The notes under the pieces are model-generated. The model saw only the letters and a list, made by a program, of their open reading frames with translations. It was not told the origin of the DNA and made no database searches. A program made the translations under genes and the position numbers. A DNA stretch of 64,000 bases from Neoceratodus forsteri (Eukaryota > Chordata > Ceratodontiformes > Ceratodontidae). The stretch is taken from positions 218,464,501-218,528,500 of the forward strand of contig JADMNL010000022.1 of the NCBI GenBank assembly GCA_016271365.2. The letters are read 5' to 3'. Position 1 is the first letter of the stretch. Each line of letters starts with the position of its first letter. Positions 31,479 through 43,570 of this stretch are shown here, one piece after another.

Positions 31479-33354
31479 GGGGGGTGTGGATTTAAGGTGA
31501 TTATTAGGCACAAAGCATAGAGGTGTGTTATCCCACACATAAAATGGGCTTTTATTTGTTAAACAAAATATGTAGTTCAGGTGAGATGTGCAGTTGTCAG
31601 AAAAAATAATCAATGGGCATGTGACATGTTTCAACCAATGAAGTTACAGGATTCTTCATGGCCCATTTTATAAACTAAAATTGAGCTAACCTTTCTTACC
31701 CTAGAGTGACAGCACCCTCAATCCTGAAGGGAGGTGGTGTGGGTAAATACCTGATATGGCAATGCAAGAGATTTCTAATCCTTGCACACTGTTGCTGCAT
31801 GCCTGGGGGGGGGGGGCACACATGCACGACCCGCATGTTGTGTTAAAGGGGAACAGGTGCAAAGGGAAACTCAAGCATGGGGCTACTCGCGATGTGCACT
31901 TTGTGTGCAAAACATTTTGGTTTACTTCCTGTTTACTGTAGACAGTACAGTAGATTGTATCAAACTATTTTTCTTTACCTCTAGTCTGACATCTTCTGTT
32001 ACTACAAATAATGCCAGAATTCCCTGCAGCTGACATCAGAGCAATAGGCAGGAGTGGGAGATTCATTAGCCTGTGGTGCATGTTAGAGTTTATATAAGTT
32101 CTGATTTTTGTTTGCTGGTCCTGCTGTTCTCCCTGGGCTAAGTACGCTAATACAAGGAATGTTAGTACAGGAATGTTAGCTAATTAAACAACCTCATTCG
32201 ATATGTTTGCGTCGTTGGAATAAGTAATATAGTTAGTGAGCACAACAGCCATTAAGAACTGTATGAAAAAACATTGTTTTAAGTCCAAGAACAAAACCAT
32301 AACTAATATCCAAATTTATTTTACCTCTGGGTACAACAAATCTAGCTAATTGACACTGCACACCTAGTAGCAACTGTAGAGAGCATGACTTGGGCTCCCC
32401 TGGACTCCCTATCAGTGAGTCTAGTATGATGTATTTAGCCCACTGCAGTCTACTGTGACCCCTGCTAGCGGTCTCAGAAATGCTTGCACCCACTACTACA
32501 GTTTGGTGGGGAGGATAACTACCTATGTCTCCTGCTAGCAGCCATAGGAGGTTGTATCCTATGCATCCAGTTCACAGGCTCCGGAGATAACATAAAAAAT
32601 TTTGAAGCAGAGAGAACTTGCCAGCTGTCTTACCTCCCAGTTTGGAGAAATAGAATTGTTTGCTCCCTTGGTGTGCAGTCTCAATAAAATGTCACTCGCC
32701 TGGCAGATCCAATCTCTCGACCATTCCAATCTCCCCACTGTTTCTCTGCACCCCAATGTTCGCCCCTGTAAAACATGGCACTTTTCACACCTTCCTCTTC
32801 TTGTGTATTAGAGGAAGGTGTGCCATATAACCCATCTTCTTCTGTCTCCCTGGTGCTCCTCTGACGCGCCATCACTGGCGTACTCATCTCTCCGCACATG
32901 CGCAGACACCCAGAGATGTGCTCGTGCACCCACGCGCCCTGCGCTCGTGCACGTTCACTATGCCTGTGAGCATGCATGAGGCAGCCCAGCACTCCAGTTA
33001 CTCGTGCTGCAAGTATGCAGCTATTAAAAATCATAGCGACCTACGATCGCCCTACAGACAGCTAGCTCTCATTCTCTATTGTAAACACATTTAAAACTAA
33101 GGGATACAGAGAAAATAAATTATTTTTTGTGCTTTCCCGGTTTAACTCATTAATGGGGGTGGGGGGCATTAACTTCTCTGGATTCCCACTAATGGATTTC
33201 ATATGCCCCTCATCTCTCCTTTGGCCATATGATCTCCATACAGGCTCTATATTGTATCACCTACATGTACAATTACATATTAAAATATACCTATTCATTC
33301 CTAAAAAATTGTGGAACAGCCCTAATGCCCCTTGTCTCTCCATTTGTTCCAGAC
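31479..33354. other. Unassigned stretch before DIRS copy 2
   Basis: It probably includes the 5' untranslated part of DIRS copy 2, but no left inverted terminal repeat matching the right one was found. A TTTATATAAG box near 32091 followed by a T-rich stretch looks LTR-like. A G-run lies at 31805-31816. Confidence 0.4.
32786..32822. repeat. Perfect 13-bp hairpin
   Basis: CACACCTTCCTCT (32786-32798) and AGAGGAAGGTGTG (32810-32822) are exact inverted complements with an 11-nt loop. There is no T-run after it and no gene beside it, so a terminator role is not supported. Confidence 0.75.
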
Positions 33355-34784
33355 ATGGGGAAGACAAAGAGCTGTAGATTATGCAGCATTCCATTGCCAG
33401 CCTCACAGATTGGAAGGCTATGTGCCTCCTGTGCAGAGGATCCACCCTGCCCCTCTCTTGAAAGCCACAGAGAGGATGACACACCTGGCAGTCACGTCCA
33501 TACACCAGACCAAGACACCTTACAGACTACCCAGAACCTCAACCTCACCAATTTGGACGCAAATGCTATATTAATTCAGAATCAGCAAGTACTACAGCTA
33601 CAATAGCAGCTGATGTCAGCTATGTGAGACAAATTAAATGAGCTCACATCACAAAGAGCTTCCCCCACTAGCACTAATACACTGTCCCGGCGGATTGCAC
33701 CTAACACTATTGGCACCAATAACCCGTCATCCTCTAACAATATTCAAACTGAGAATGACGAGACTTCTGACGAGGATGAGGATGAGAATCCGGACAATGA
33801 CCCACAATCCTTAACAGCAAAATGGTGTTTGCCAGAACAAATACCTACTCTGGTACGCAACATTATGTTCACTGTAGGGTTTGACACACCTACACCCCTG
33901 CTGCAGTCAAAACTAATTCCCTCTCTACAACCGTCCCAGAAAACAGCGGACACCTTCCCAGTCTGTGAGGCCATTTCAGAGGTGGTGTTAAAGGAATGGG
34001 ATGCAGCGGACTCTGCCCGCATTCCCGAAAGGAGATCATGGGACAAAATGTACCCTCTGGATGCAGACATTTTAAAAACTTGGTGTACCCCCATTGACCC
34101 TCAAATAGCTTCACTCAACAAAAAGACGGTCCTGCCCACTGACTCAATCTCAGCCTTAAGAGATCCAGTAGATAAAAAGCTGGAGGACATCCTAAAGAAG
34201 AACTTTGAACTCTCAGGTCTTGGAGCCAGAGCAGCAACCACGGCCATCTATGCCACTAGGGCACAAATCAAATGGTTGCAGCAAGCCCAGAAGAGCTTGA
34301 ATGAAAAATCCCCTGAGGCCCTTTTACTCGACAATGCCATACAGTCTACAAAATGTCTGGCAGACATGGTGGTGGACTCCCTAAAGTTTAACGCAAGGGC
34401 AGCCACACTAATCAATGGGTAAGGAGATGCATTTGGATGAAGCTATGGAACGCAGACAGTGAATCCAAGTCTCTGTTACTGAAACTACCATGCAGAGACA
34501 ACTTATTGTTCGGGAAGGGCCTAGACAAATATCTCAAGGGCAAAGAAGAAGGCAAGGTACTAGGGAAGGAAAGGTCACCCAACTCCACCTACCTCCCGGC
34601 ACGCTCACACACCCGCAATCAGCTCTTTCATGACAGACGCAGGGGACGTTATGTATACAGGGGCCAGACCCAAAGATCCGCTTTTCTACCATACTTCCAG
34701 AACACTAGGTTTAGAGGAAGAGGAACACAGAACAGAGCCAGAGGGACCTACCAGCAGCGTAGGAGAGGACACAATAGCCAATGA
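33355..34784 (+). pseudogene. DIRS gag-like protein, two stops and a frameshift
   Basis: It starts MGKTKSCRLCSIPLP, followed by CASCAED, giving two CxxC pairs as in the N-terminus of vertebrate DIRS gag. A Gln/Asn and Ser-rich linker follows, with in-frame stops at 33604 and 33628, then an acidic tract (NDETSDEDEDENPDND) and the conserved body 33829-34422 (FPVCEAISEVVLKEWDAAD, RSWDKMYPLDADIL). The reading frame changes near 34425. The C-terminus (to 34784) is Arg/Gly-rich (RRGRYVYRGQ, RFRGRGTQNRARG), which would bind RNA. It should form the particle or RNA complex; this copy is interrupted. Confidence 0.8.
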
Positions 34785-35813
34785 CTACCACTCCCCAGTT
34801 ATAGGGGCCTGCATAACCCTATTTGCACAAGAATGGCTAAAATCCACCCAGGACAGATGGGTTCTGGAAATAATACAAAGAGGTTATGCAATAGAGTTTG
34901 ATCACCTACCAAGACAGGGAAGGCTAATAACGTCACCAATAACCAGACACCGAGTAAACCCACAACAAATGCAACGCATCCTGTCACAACTACTCTGAAA
35001 CAATGCCATAAGAGAAGTACCTATAGAACAACAGGGTCAGGAGGTTTACTCGATACTATTCACAGTACCAAAAAAGACAGGAGACCTACGCCCCGTGCTG
35101 GACTTGAAGTACCTAAACAAAAGGGTTGCCTACAAGCCGTTCAAAATGGAAATGATCAGGTCAACATTGAGGGCCATAAGACCGGGCGATATCCTTACAT
35201 CAATAGATCTGAAGGACGCCTAGCTACACATTCCCATAAGACTATCACATCAAAAATTCTTAAGATTTCACATACTGGGCCAGCATTTCCAATATCAGAT
35301 ACTGCCCTTCGGCCTAGCCTCGGCACCACGAGTCTTCACCAAGGTATCTACAGTTCTTGCCGCAAAACTCAGAGAGCAGGGAATTCAAGTCATCCCTTAC
35401 CTGGACGATTGGCTAATCTGGGCCAGGTCAATAGGGCAGTCAGCAAGAGAAACAGCTGCAGCAGCACAGTGTCTACAGGCCCACGGCTGGGTAATAAACA
35501 CAGAGAAGAGTCAGCTGACACCTTGCCAAACATTAGAACACCTAGGCAACCTCATAAACACAGCCGAAGGAACTATAAAGCCCTCTGAAAAGAGAGTAAA
35601 ATTCTAATATCAGCAGTGCAAAAAATCCGGCACAACGGACAAGCATCCATAGAATCCATATCTCAAGCATTAGGCCTAATGTCATCTTGCATAGATACCA
35701 TACCCTGGGCAAGATGGCATATGAGAACACTACTGTCCTTCCTCATTCAGCAGGGTCCGACCTACAACTTAGACTTCTCAAAGGTCGTACTAATCCCACC
35801 AGAAGTACTATAG
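34630..35813 (+). pseudogene. DIRS reverse transcriptase, broken
   Basis: Domains read KKTGDLRPVLDLKYLNK, DILTSIDLKDA (motif A Asp), LPFGLASAPRVFTK and YLDDWLIWA (catalytic Asp pair intact), then the LGNLINT thumb block. In-frame stops lie at 34996 (TGA), 35221 (TAG, just after motif A) and 35811 (TAG), with a frame shift near 35605. The linker ARWHMRTLLSFLI before RNase H is also seen in copy 3 (ARWHMR). The enzyme copies the element RNA; a handful of mutations disable it here. Confidence 0.88.
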
Positions 35814-36677
35814 TCATTACACTGGTGGTTAAACAGAGACAATCTGCTAAAGGGCATGCCTCTCGACATTCAACCAAATCTCCAAATAGACACAGACGCC
35901 AGCCTAACTGGCTGGGGGGCCGCAACCGGTCACATAACAGCCCAAGGGAAATGGTCCAGAATGGAAGCCAAACCCCCGATAAATGTACTAGATTTAAGAG
36001 CAGTCCGTCTAGCACTACTACATTTCAAATCCCTAGCAAGAGGAAAACACGTTCTAATAAGATCAGACAATCAAGTCACGGTTTCATACATCAAAAAGCA
36101 AGGGGGAACAAAAAGCAGAATAATGCAGAAGGAGGCAGAAAAACTTATCCCTTGGGTGCAGAAATTCTTGGCGAGTCTAAATGTAATACATGTTGCTGGA
36201 AAACTAAACACCACAGCATACTGGCTGAGCAGGCAACAAATTCACCCAGGCGAATGGATGCTACACAGACAAACTTTTCAGACAATCGACAAACATTGGG
36301 GACCCATAGAATGGGACCCCATGGCATCCAACAAGAACAACCAGTGCCCAAGGTTCTACTTCCGATTCCAGGACCACAAATCCATGGGAGTGGATGCCCT
36401 CTCAACAACGTGGTCCTTTCAAATAGCATACATATTCCCACCAATTCCAATGATCCCACAAGTCCTGAAAAAGATACGCACTTCCAGACTGCGAGACATA
36501 CTGATCACCCCACATTGGCCCAGGAGATCTTGGTTTGCGACAGTGGTGGCTATGGCCTTGGATCATCCATGGATACTTCCCTACAGACAGGACATCCTCA
36601 CACAGGGCCCCATAGTCCACCCCAACCCGGCCAATCTCAAGCTAACAGCCTGGGTCCTGAAAGGGAGAGATTGCTGA
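35814..36677 (+). pseudogene. DIRS RNase H and following domain, long open segment
   Basis: This segment is open for 273 codons from 35856, in frame with the preceding RT C-terminus but separated by the 35811 stop. RNase H features are IDTDASLTGWGAATG (first Asp), VLDLRAVRLAL (Glu region replaced by LR-type as in DIRS), RSDNQVTVSYI (Asp) and the LNTTAYWLSR end. The normal ending is DALSR, so the last catalytic Asp appears changed here (TAYWLSR). Downstream YFRFQDHKSMGVDALS, AYIFPPIPMIPQVL and LRDILITPHWPRRSWF match the linker domain of the other DIRS copies. In this order that region is sometimes annotated as methyltransferase-like; I cannot confirm that here. Confidence 0.82.
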
Positions 36678-36699
36678 ACGAGGGATACCACCCCTCAGT

Positions 36700-37742
36700 G
36701 ATCCGCACCTTGACCAACTCTAGAAGACTATCCACTACCTCTATATACACCAGAGACAGTGGAGAATTTTCTCAAGATGGTGCGTGCAGAACAATATCAC
36801 CCCCCCACCTCTGTCACTATACCACACATCTTACTTTTCCTTCAACACAGCTTAGACGAGGGTCTGTCTCCAGCCTCCCTGAGGATTCAGGTGGCAGCTA
36901 TAGGGGCAGCAATAGGCCCCATAGAAGGTACGACACCAGGAGCACATAAGGATATCATCAGATTCCTCAAAGCATCCTCTATCCCACGACCAAAGACACA
37001 ACAATGGACAGCACCTTGGGACCTAAATCTAGTCCTTAGGGCCATGACAGAACACCCATTTGAACCACTCAAGACAGTCACTCTCAAATGGTTAACATTG
37101 AAAACCGTCTTTCTTCTGGCCATCTGCTCAGCCAGACGCATCAGCGAACTTCAAGCGCTACCTTGCCACGCACCATACCTAATCTTTCACGAAGACACCA
37201 TCGAGTTCAGGACAATTCCATCAGTCGTACCAAGGGTCAACTCGAAATTTCACACACAACAAGTAATTGAAATTCCAGCACAACTACCTCTAGAGGAGGT
37301 TTTGGCTGACCCAAAACTGATAAATCTAGCCATGTGAAGGGTGCTGACATTGTACATCAATAGAACCTCTACCATCCGGAAATTGGACAGACTATTCCTG
37401 AGCACACAAGGTAGCAAAAAATGCCAACCAGCCACTAGATCCACGATAGCAACCTGGCTAAAAATGGCAATCACAGTAGCCTATAAGACCTCCAAACAGA
37501 CTCTACCAACAGATATAAAGGCACATTCCACTAGAGCAGTGGCCACTTCTTGGGCAGAAAGGAACTGGGCCGCAGTAGAAGAGATATGTGCAGCTGCCAC
37601 GTGGGCTTCCCCACACACATTCATTAGACATTATAGGGTAGATGTCTCAAGACAGTCAAGGGCACAATTTGGTCAAGCGGTACTTATGGCAGGAAAAACA
37701 GAAAGATCTGAACAGGAACATAACTTATCTACAAACTCATAG
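36700..37742 (+). pseudogene. DIRS tyrosine recombinase with catalytic residues kept (one stop, one shift)
   Basis: The N-terminal core-binding part begins in frame 1 (WRIFSRWC near 36770) and moves to frame 3 from about 36790. The catalytic part has SARRISELQAL (first Arg, about 37129), an in-frame TGA at 37335, then in the same frame HSTR (H and R) near 37524 and TFIRHYRVD with the nucleophile Tyr near 37632. This is the full R...H-x-x-R...Y set of the phage-integrase-type superfamily. The enzyme joins circular or linear DNA copies to the target without making target duplications. The TGA lies between core parts and would truncate the protein before the catalytic HxxR. Confidence 0.88.
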
Positions 37743-37805
37743 ACTTATTATACAACTATATGGACCCTAATCCCACCCGTGATACATGGTACTGCTTTTT
37801 AGATT

Positions 37806-37925
37806 GAAACCCATGTGTAAGGAAGGTGGAGTGTCTCAGAGGTTATCCCCCACAATGGTAGTTTACTCACCTGGTAAAGGTGATTGTGGGGGTATACATC
37901 TCTGAGGCACTCCACAATCCACCCT
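37806..37925. repeat. Internal complementary region of DIRS copy 2
   Basis: The second half, TGGTAGTTTACTCACCTGGT through CTCTGAGGCACTCCAC, is the reverse complement of the right terminal repeat at about 38362-38420. The first half (GTGGAGTGTCTCAGAGG, CCCCCACAATGG) should match the left terminal repeat, which is not found. The region is also palindromic in itself: GTGGAGTG...CACTCCAC. This joins both element ends as expected for the DIRS replication template. Confidence 0.82.
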
Positions 37926-38340
37926 ATAATACACTACAATTTCACGAAGCTGTGGTCCATATTAGAAACATGATAAAGAGAATGATTGGGAACCGCATTA
38001 GGCATTGTGTTGTCACTAAATAGACTATGATGATCCTTGATAGCATGTGGTAATGTACAGTAGAATGTTTGAAACCACTGTTTTGGAGGGGATGTTTCAC
38101 TAGAAATAAAAAAGGACCTCAAACGCTAGATCATGTATTATATCTGTTTTCTTTATCGATCATATAGAGGGAACAGACATTACCATTATAGCAGCATTGC
38201 CTAACATTCTAGAAACAATTAATTCTTAGTAGGTACAGCGTTGGAAGAATTCGAACTGATAAGAAAGGGGCTGTGCCACAGACTAAGGGGCTCAGACTAC
38301 TTTGAAGTCACATGTGCATCAAGCAACCTATCAGATAGAC

Positions 38341-38455
38341 ACAACCCATGTGTAAGGAAGGTGGAGTGCCTCAGAGATGTATACCCCCACAATCACTTTT
38401 ACCAGGTGAGTAAACTACCATTAAGACCGCCCCCCCAACTTGAGTGGAGGGGGTC
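38341..38455. repeat. Right inverted terminal repeat of DIRS copy 2
   Basis: CCCATGTGTAAGGAAGGTGG starts this repeat and also starts the internal complementary region at 37809, so the two are related both directly and inverted. About 410 bp of non-coding DNA lies between them. The outer edge is estimated. Confidence 0.7.
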
Positions 38456-41400
38456 TCTCTGTGCTAATGATTCCCCTTTAAAATATAATTATTTGAAAAT
38501 GTTTAATTACTTGCACTGCACTCCCACAGTAAATGTCAGCAGAGAGTCCTGCATATTGTATTTAAAGAATCGCTTTGATGACTGCATGTTCATTGCTATC
38601 ATCTCATCAAAAAAAAGTCCAAGTTTCAACAAGAAGGGAAATCTCTGCCCATCAAGAGATAACCATATATCACTTGTACTGTAATTGCTTGCACTGTGGT
38701 GTCTCTCCTTATGAAAAGAACAATTTCATGGGAGAACCGGCTATTGTCTCTTCTGTAAAATACACAACAAACCCAGGCTGCTTACTACTTAACTGCATTC
38801 TGGCAGGCTGGTGACTAGCAGACTCCTAGCAAGCTGCTCGGTGGCTAACAGGTGGCTGTAGGGATGGAGCTAGAATGTTTGTAAGGCGGTAGCAGTTTTG
38901 TCGAGGGGGTAGCACGTCCCCAGAAAATGCTAAATGTTCCATTTGAAAACTCGGGTTGGACTAAAACAGACACTGCTTGCTGATCTAAGGGTGTTACTTT
39001 GCTACAGAACTGCACCTGCTAGTGGGTGACCGGCAGTGGTAACTACAGGTGTGTGAGTACAATTTTTTCCAAATACTTTGCACCTGTAGATACTCATCAG
39101 GGCCGGCGTCAGGTTTTTGTGTGCTCCTGGCAATGGACCTCCAGTGGGCCCCCACACCTCCACCCCAAACTAAAAATGAAGGACAAGCTCTACCTCCCTC
39201 TGCACGGCAGTGCAGCTCCCTCTTCTGATCAGCATCTGCACTGAACTGAAAGAGAAACAGCAGACTTCGTTTGTTAAAGTTCACAGACTGGAACCACTCT
39301 ACTGGTCACTGGTCTGCTGCAAACACGACGTGACCCGGACCCTCACATAATGGTATCAAAGTTGGCATCCTAGCAAGCATGTCCTGACCAACCCTCAGTG
39401 CTCCCAGCCTCTGGCTGTCAATGCCAAGCGCCCCCATCTCTGCGTGATTCACCCCTGCCTGTCCCCTGCAGTGCCACTCTGCCACCAGTGCCAACCAGCG
39501 CAACTGCCTGCCTCACCCTCTTACCTTCCTGTCAGTTGTAGGATGAAATGGGTACTAGACCCCAGAGTGAACCTCACCCAAATTTAGGGTACTGCTCGAG
39601 CAGCCCAAGACTGTACATGAGGCATCTGGAGTCAAACTGTTGACAGCAGGTCTTGAGCTGCCACCACATCCTCCTTGACTGGTATCTGCCACTTTCTGCC
39701 CACTCAGAACTGGCAGTTGCCCCGATGAGAAACACTACCCATCAGGCAGGTCCTGAACAACTCATCCCTTTTGGTGGGGTGAGACGTACATGATCTGCAA
39801 CTCTCTTGACAGTGAAGACTCTCACTCACACTGCTGCCACCCAAACCCATCGTGTGGGCCTTTCGATAACTGGCACTGCTTGCTACACACTGCTTCTTGC
39901 ACCTCTGGTGCACACAGGGTACAGACAGGATACACACATACAATGACTCATGGGAAGGGCACATTATTTGCGCACCAAACTGGCTAGGCCACTCACAATT
40001 GACAGGTCATTGACCAGTTGGAGCATGGAGGAAGGGCTAGGTCACAGGGTTCATTACGTGCTATGATTTCTATAGGTTAGGTCCAAAGGCTTGATGGCAC
40101 AGGCAGCCAATTGGAATAAAGCATCAATGATAGCCATCCTCCTTGCTCTGACCTTCTTCCCTCCTCCCAGAAGATCCCACAATTTAAACTGGTGTTCAAC
40201 TTGTCCATCAATCAGGCAGGGTGGATTCTAGAGTACTCAGAATCCTGCAGCAGCTTAACTTGCTTGACTCCTGGTGCCACTGTGCTGCCGAGGTGAGCAG
40301 CTATGGTTTTTCAGGTTCTCTCATGCTGTGCAGACTCTGTTGGCACAGATTTTTGTCACCAGTGGCTGGAACCCGAGCAGCATAGCTGTCAAATCCTAAT
40401 TGTGCTGTTGTCGTCTGGCAGAAAGCAGCACCAGGTTATGACAAAGTTGACACTGTTGAGTCCCTGCCCCTGGTGGATCCTGCTCTAGTGTCAGGGCCCT
40501 GGGAAGTTGCCCAGGTTGCCTGGGTGCAGACGCTGGTCCTGATACTCATCATTCAATATTCAGCCCTAATACAGAAAAGTTGTAAAATCTCTAGCTCTTT
40601 CCAGGTGGCCAGGGTTAGTTCTGTGCCACCCCAGCTCAGTCAGTGCCCGCCTCTTCCCCTCCCCATTCTGTAGCCACCAATAACTCAGTTAGTGCCCGCC
40701 CTTCCCGTTCTCCCACTCAGTATTTCTGGAAAAAAAAAGTCAGTCTCCTGACATTGTGCAAAGAGCCTACAGTATTAAGTTAGAGACTCCCTTCCCTCTG
40801 TAGTCCGACTCTCTACCCCCAAAGAGCCATATATAACAACTAGGTACCCCACTCCTTAGCCCCCTTTCCATGAGTTGGGATGGCCTACAGTAGTCCAAAC
40901 TGGCTAGACCAGTGAGTCATCCCTGTGTAACCCACAGTTTGCCTTTGTGATGAAGTTCTACAGTCAGCTGACTGTAGCAGCGTTTGCCTGGGGGAAGTGG
41001 TTCATGTTATTGATTACTTACGATGCCTATAGGGGGCTGCTGGGTGGGGGATCTCTTACATCAATACTTTTGGCTGCTGGCACAGTGCCAGGAGACCAGC
41101 AATTATTTTACACCATGTAGGAGAACTGAAGCGTGAGAGGGCAGCCACAGGAGGAGACGGGACCACCTGGTAGAGCTAGAGGTTTGTTTTTGTTTTTTAG
41201 TTCTGAGACATTGGTACTTGGTCCTGACTACTGAGTACCCCTTTATCTGTGGTATTCGGGAATTAATCTGTTGCTCGTAAAACACTAGGGGTGACTGGTA
41301 GGCTGCTGGCTGCCATGTTCCCTCTTCCTATCTGCCCTTCTGTTTCCAGCCTGTGCTCTTTACCTCTTCCTGACTGTTTTACTACTGCTCCCAGTCCCTG

Positions 41401-41640
41401 ACTTACTCTTTTCAACCAGCTTGCCTTCTTTTCCTTCCTTCATTTCAGGCTCTTCACCTTTTCTTTTTGAATGTCAGCCCAGCATCATCCATCATTTTTC
41501 TTGATGCTCAAGGTACTGCCTGACTGCTGGAGAGCTCTGTTATGGTGGGCTGTACCACTTCCACTCCACTGACTCTACCACCAGTCTGACTCAGGACCTG
41601 ATCCACAGCCTGTTTGCTTCTGTGTTTTTAGTGATTTTGT
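38456..41640. other. Unassigned stretch of 3.2 kb
   Basis: I found no supported gene, RNA or repeat match. C-rich stretches near 39150-39500 and 40600-40720 carry overlapping short open frames on both strands without domains. The sequence CATCAGGGCCGGCGTCAGGT near 39093 looks like part of a dispersed repeat but has no second copy in the window. This is the longest stretch without an assigned element. Confidence 0.4.
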
Positions 41641-42606
41641 ATTGTGTAACCCCTAGGTGGCGCTATCCCAAGGGCTACTACCCCTGCCTGCTTGGCTAGT
41701 AGCATATTAAGGGGCCCGGGTACTGAAATAGGTGCCTCCACCTGGAGGTCAGGGTTGTTAGTGGTCAAGCTAATCTGGGCACAGCCTTCTGGGACACTGT
41801 AACCCCCCTCTTTCCCTTCTAGTGGCCAGAACAATACACAATAATCACTGTCACAATACCCCTTGTACACCATACAAGTACCCACACTGTTTGCACTTAC
41901 CACCAAGGCAGGTTCCTCTAGCTCGACCCTGGGGACCCCCTGTAAAACAAGGTTATGCACAGCAAACAGCAACAGTGCAGTACTCTTGGCACAAACTGGA
42001 ACCACAGTCAGGTTAAATGCAGAAAGAGTTAGATCTGATTTATTCAGGGGAATTGAACGAGGGAGGGGCATAATCAGGTTGATTGGCTTAAAGGCTTTAT
42101 CAATCAGACAGTTATGCATGCACTTCAGAGTCCCTACACAGTTACACATTCTGGGTACCCAGGTAGGAAACAGGTGGGTTAGCCAGGAACGTTGCCCGGG
42201 GTAAGCCGGTGTCACAGGTGGTTGGGGCCCTGTGATGGAAAAAAAAAGCAACATGCACAACACACACTATTTGTAATCCGGAGCCGGAGGGCTCAGTTCA
42301 TTAAAGAAAAGACAACAAGGCAATCAGATGATACACTTTAGATTAAACTGTTGTTGCAGGGAGCTACTCTGATGTTTACTCACGATACCCAATACTGGAC
42401 ACAGGCAGGACGAAAATCGAGACTGCAGGTTGTTGATCTGGAGTGCCAGGAGAAGCAGGGCCCACACGAATCACCAAGGCATCATTTCTGTTCAAGCATG
42501 GAGCAGGGGGCTGATTCCCAGGCAGGTCTCTCGTCGATGGCTTTGTCTGTGCAGCAGGTAGTCTGGCTGGGCCAGTGCGGCAAGGCCCAGGCCAATCAAA
42601 GATGAA

Positions 42607-42666
42607 ATATAGAAACATAGAATTTGACGGCAGATAAGGACCACTTGGCCCACCTAGTCTGCCCAT
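42607..42666 (-). other. CR1 3' terminal sequence
   Basis: The plus strand reads ATAGAAACATAGAATTTGAC and then GGCAGATAAGGACCACTTGG, the reverse of the CR1 end. The same sequence occurs at 55556-55615 and, in the sense direction, at 6690-6741. It is the element RT recognition end. Confidence 0.85.
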
Positions 42667-42717
42667 TTTCCTACCTAACAGATAAGCTGCAAATCCTAGT
42701 TAACCAACCGCTTACTT

Positions 42718-43197
42718 CCTCCTATCCCCCACTAGGACTGCCTTATGCCTGTCCCATGCATTCTTGAAGTCCCACACTGTTCTTGACTCCACGACCTCCT
42801 CAGGGAGGCTGTTCCATGCATCCGCAACCCTCTCAGTGAAAAAATACTTCCTCACATTACCTCTGAGCCGTCCCCCCTCTATCTTCAAATTGTGCCCCCT
42901 TGTTCTTGCACATCTCTTTTTCTGGAAGATGCTACCCTCTTGGACTTTGCTAATTCCCTTGAGGTACTTGAAAGTTGCTATCATGTCCCCTCTCTCCCTC
43001 CTTTCCTCTAGGGTATACATATTAAGCTCCTTTAGTCTTTCTTCGTATGTCTTCAGGTGCAGACCCTGCACCATTTTGGTTGCCCTCCTCTGGACAGCTT
43101 CCACTCTGTCTATGTCTTTGCGGAGATGGGGTCTCCAGAACTGCACACAGTACTCCATATGGGGTCTCAACAACTGTCTGTACAGAGGGATAACAAA
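42718..43197 (-). pseudogene. CR1 copy C ORF2 C-terminal part
   Basis: It is open from RPHMEYCVQFWRPHLRKDID through KMVQGL, YTLEERRERGDMI and FTERVADAWNSLPEEVV to a stop after RRK. It is the continuation of the RT in 49037-50650 beyond the DIRS insert. This part is undamaged. Confidence 0.9.
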
Positions 43198-43237
43198 TAC
43201 AGGTTACTCACCTGTAACAGGAGTTCTAGGAATGGTA

Positions 43238-43351
43238 TATGTTGTTCATCCACACTATCTGGCAGGTTCCTTGCCGCTTTAAATCTTGCCGGAAGGTCTT
43301 CAAGCTAGCTTCTCCCACCCACCCGGGTGGTAAAACTCTCGGCTCCGCCCC
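43238..43351. repeat. Inverted terminal repeat of DIRS copy 3 (3' side of element)
   Basis: TATGTTGTTCATCCACACTA through CCCGGGTGG to CTCCGCCCC. It is the inverted complement of 48910-49023 with two differences (CTTCTCCC against CTCCTCCC; CTCCG against CTCTG). Confidence 0.93.
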
Positions 43352-43417
43352 TTGACGCCAGATCTGGCCCGCTGGAAGCTCAGGTTGTGCGTCGAAGCCG
43401 GGGAGGTCGGGTGGGTT

Positions 43418-43515
43418 CGTGTGGATGAACAACATACTACCATTCCTAGAACTCCTGTTACATGATAACCTGTATTCTAGGGACATGGATATGTTGTTCA
43501 TCCACACTATCTGGC
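43418..43515. repeat. Internal complementary region of DIRS copy 3
   Basis: The first half, GTGTGGATGAACAACATAC then CATTCCTAGAACTCCTGTTA, is complementary to the outer end at about 43216-43256. The second half, TTCTAGGGACATGGATATGT then TGTTCATCCACACTATCTGG, is complementary to the other outer end at about 48995-49036. The two halves carry the specific differences of the two ends, so this is a true junction of both termini. Confidence 0.92.
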
Positions 43516-43570
43516 AGACTCCTAGCAGTTCTCCGGGAGGAGGGAGGCAAGGCGCACACCCCCTATATAC

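Larger units (their letters stand above)
33355..38455 (+). mobile_element. DIRS-type retrotransposon (copy 2), lightly damaged
   Basis: Order is gag-like, RT, RNase H, tyrosine recombinase, internal complementary region (37806-37925) and right inverted terminal repeat (about 38341-38455). The RT catalytic box and all recombinase catalytic residues I can identify are intact, and only a handful of stops and frameshifts separate the domains. It lacks the DDE integrase and long direct LTRs of Gypsy or ERV elements. It is AT-richer than and clearly a different family from DIRS copies 1 and 3. The left terminal repeat was not found, so the 5' end is lost or diverged. Confidence 0.9.

Noticed and set aside
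31104..31520. 138-codon open frame on the plus strand
   Set aside because: It lies across family B, runs against the repeat orientation, has no domain, and the related copy at 17.2-17.7 kb does not keep the frame.
32786..32822. Hairpin as a transcription terminator
   Set aside because: There is no T-run after the stem and no gene upstream, and this type of terminator is bacterial.
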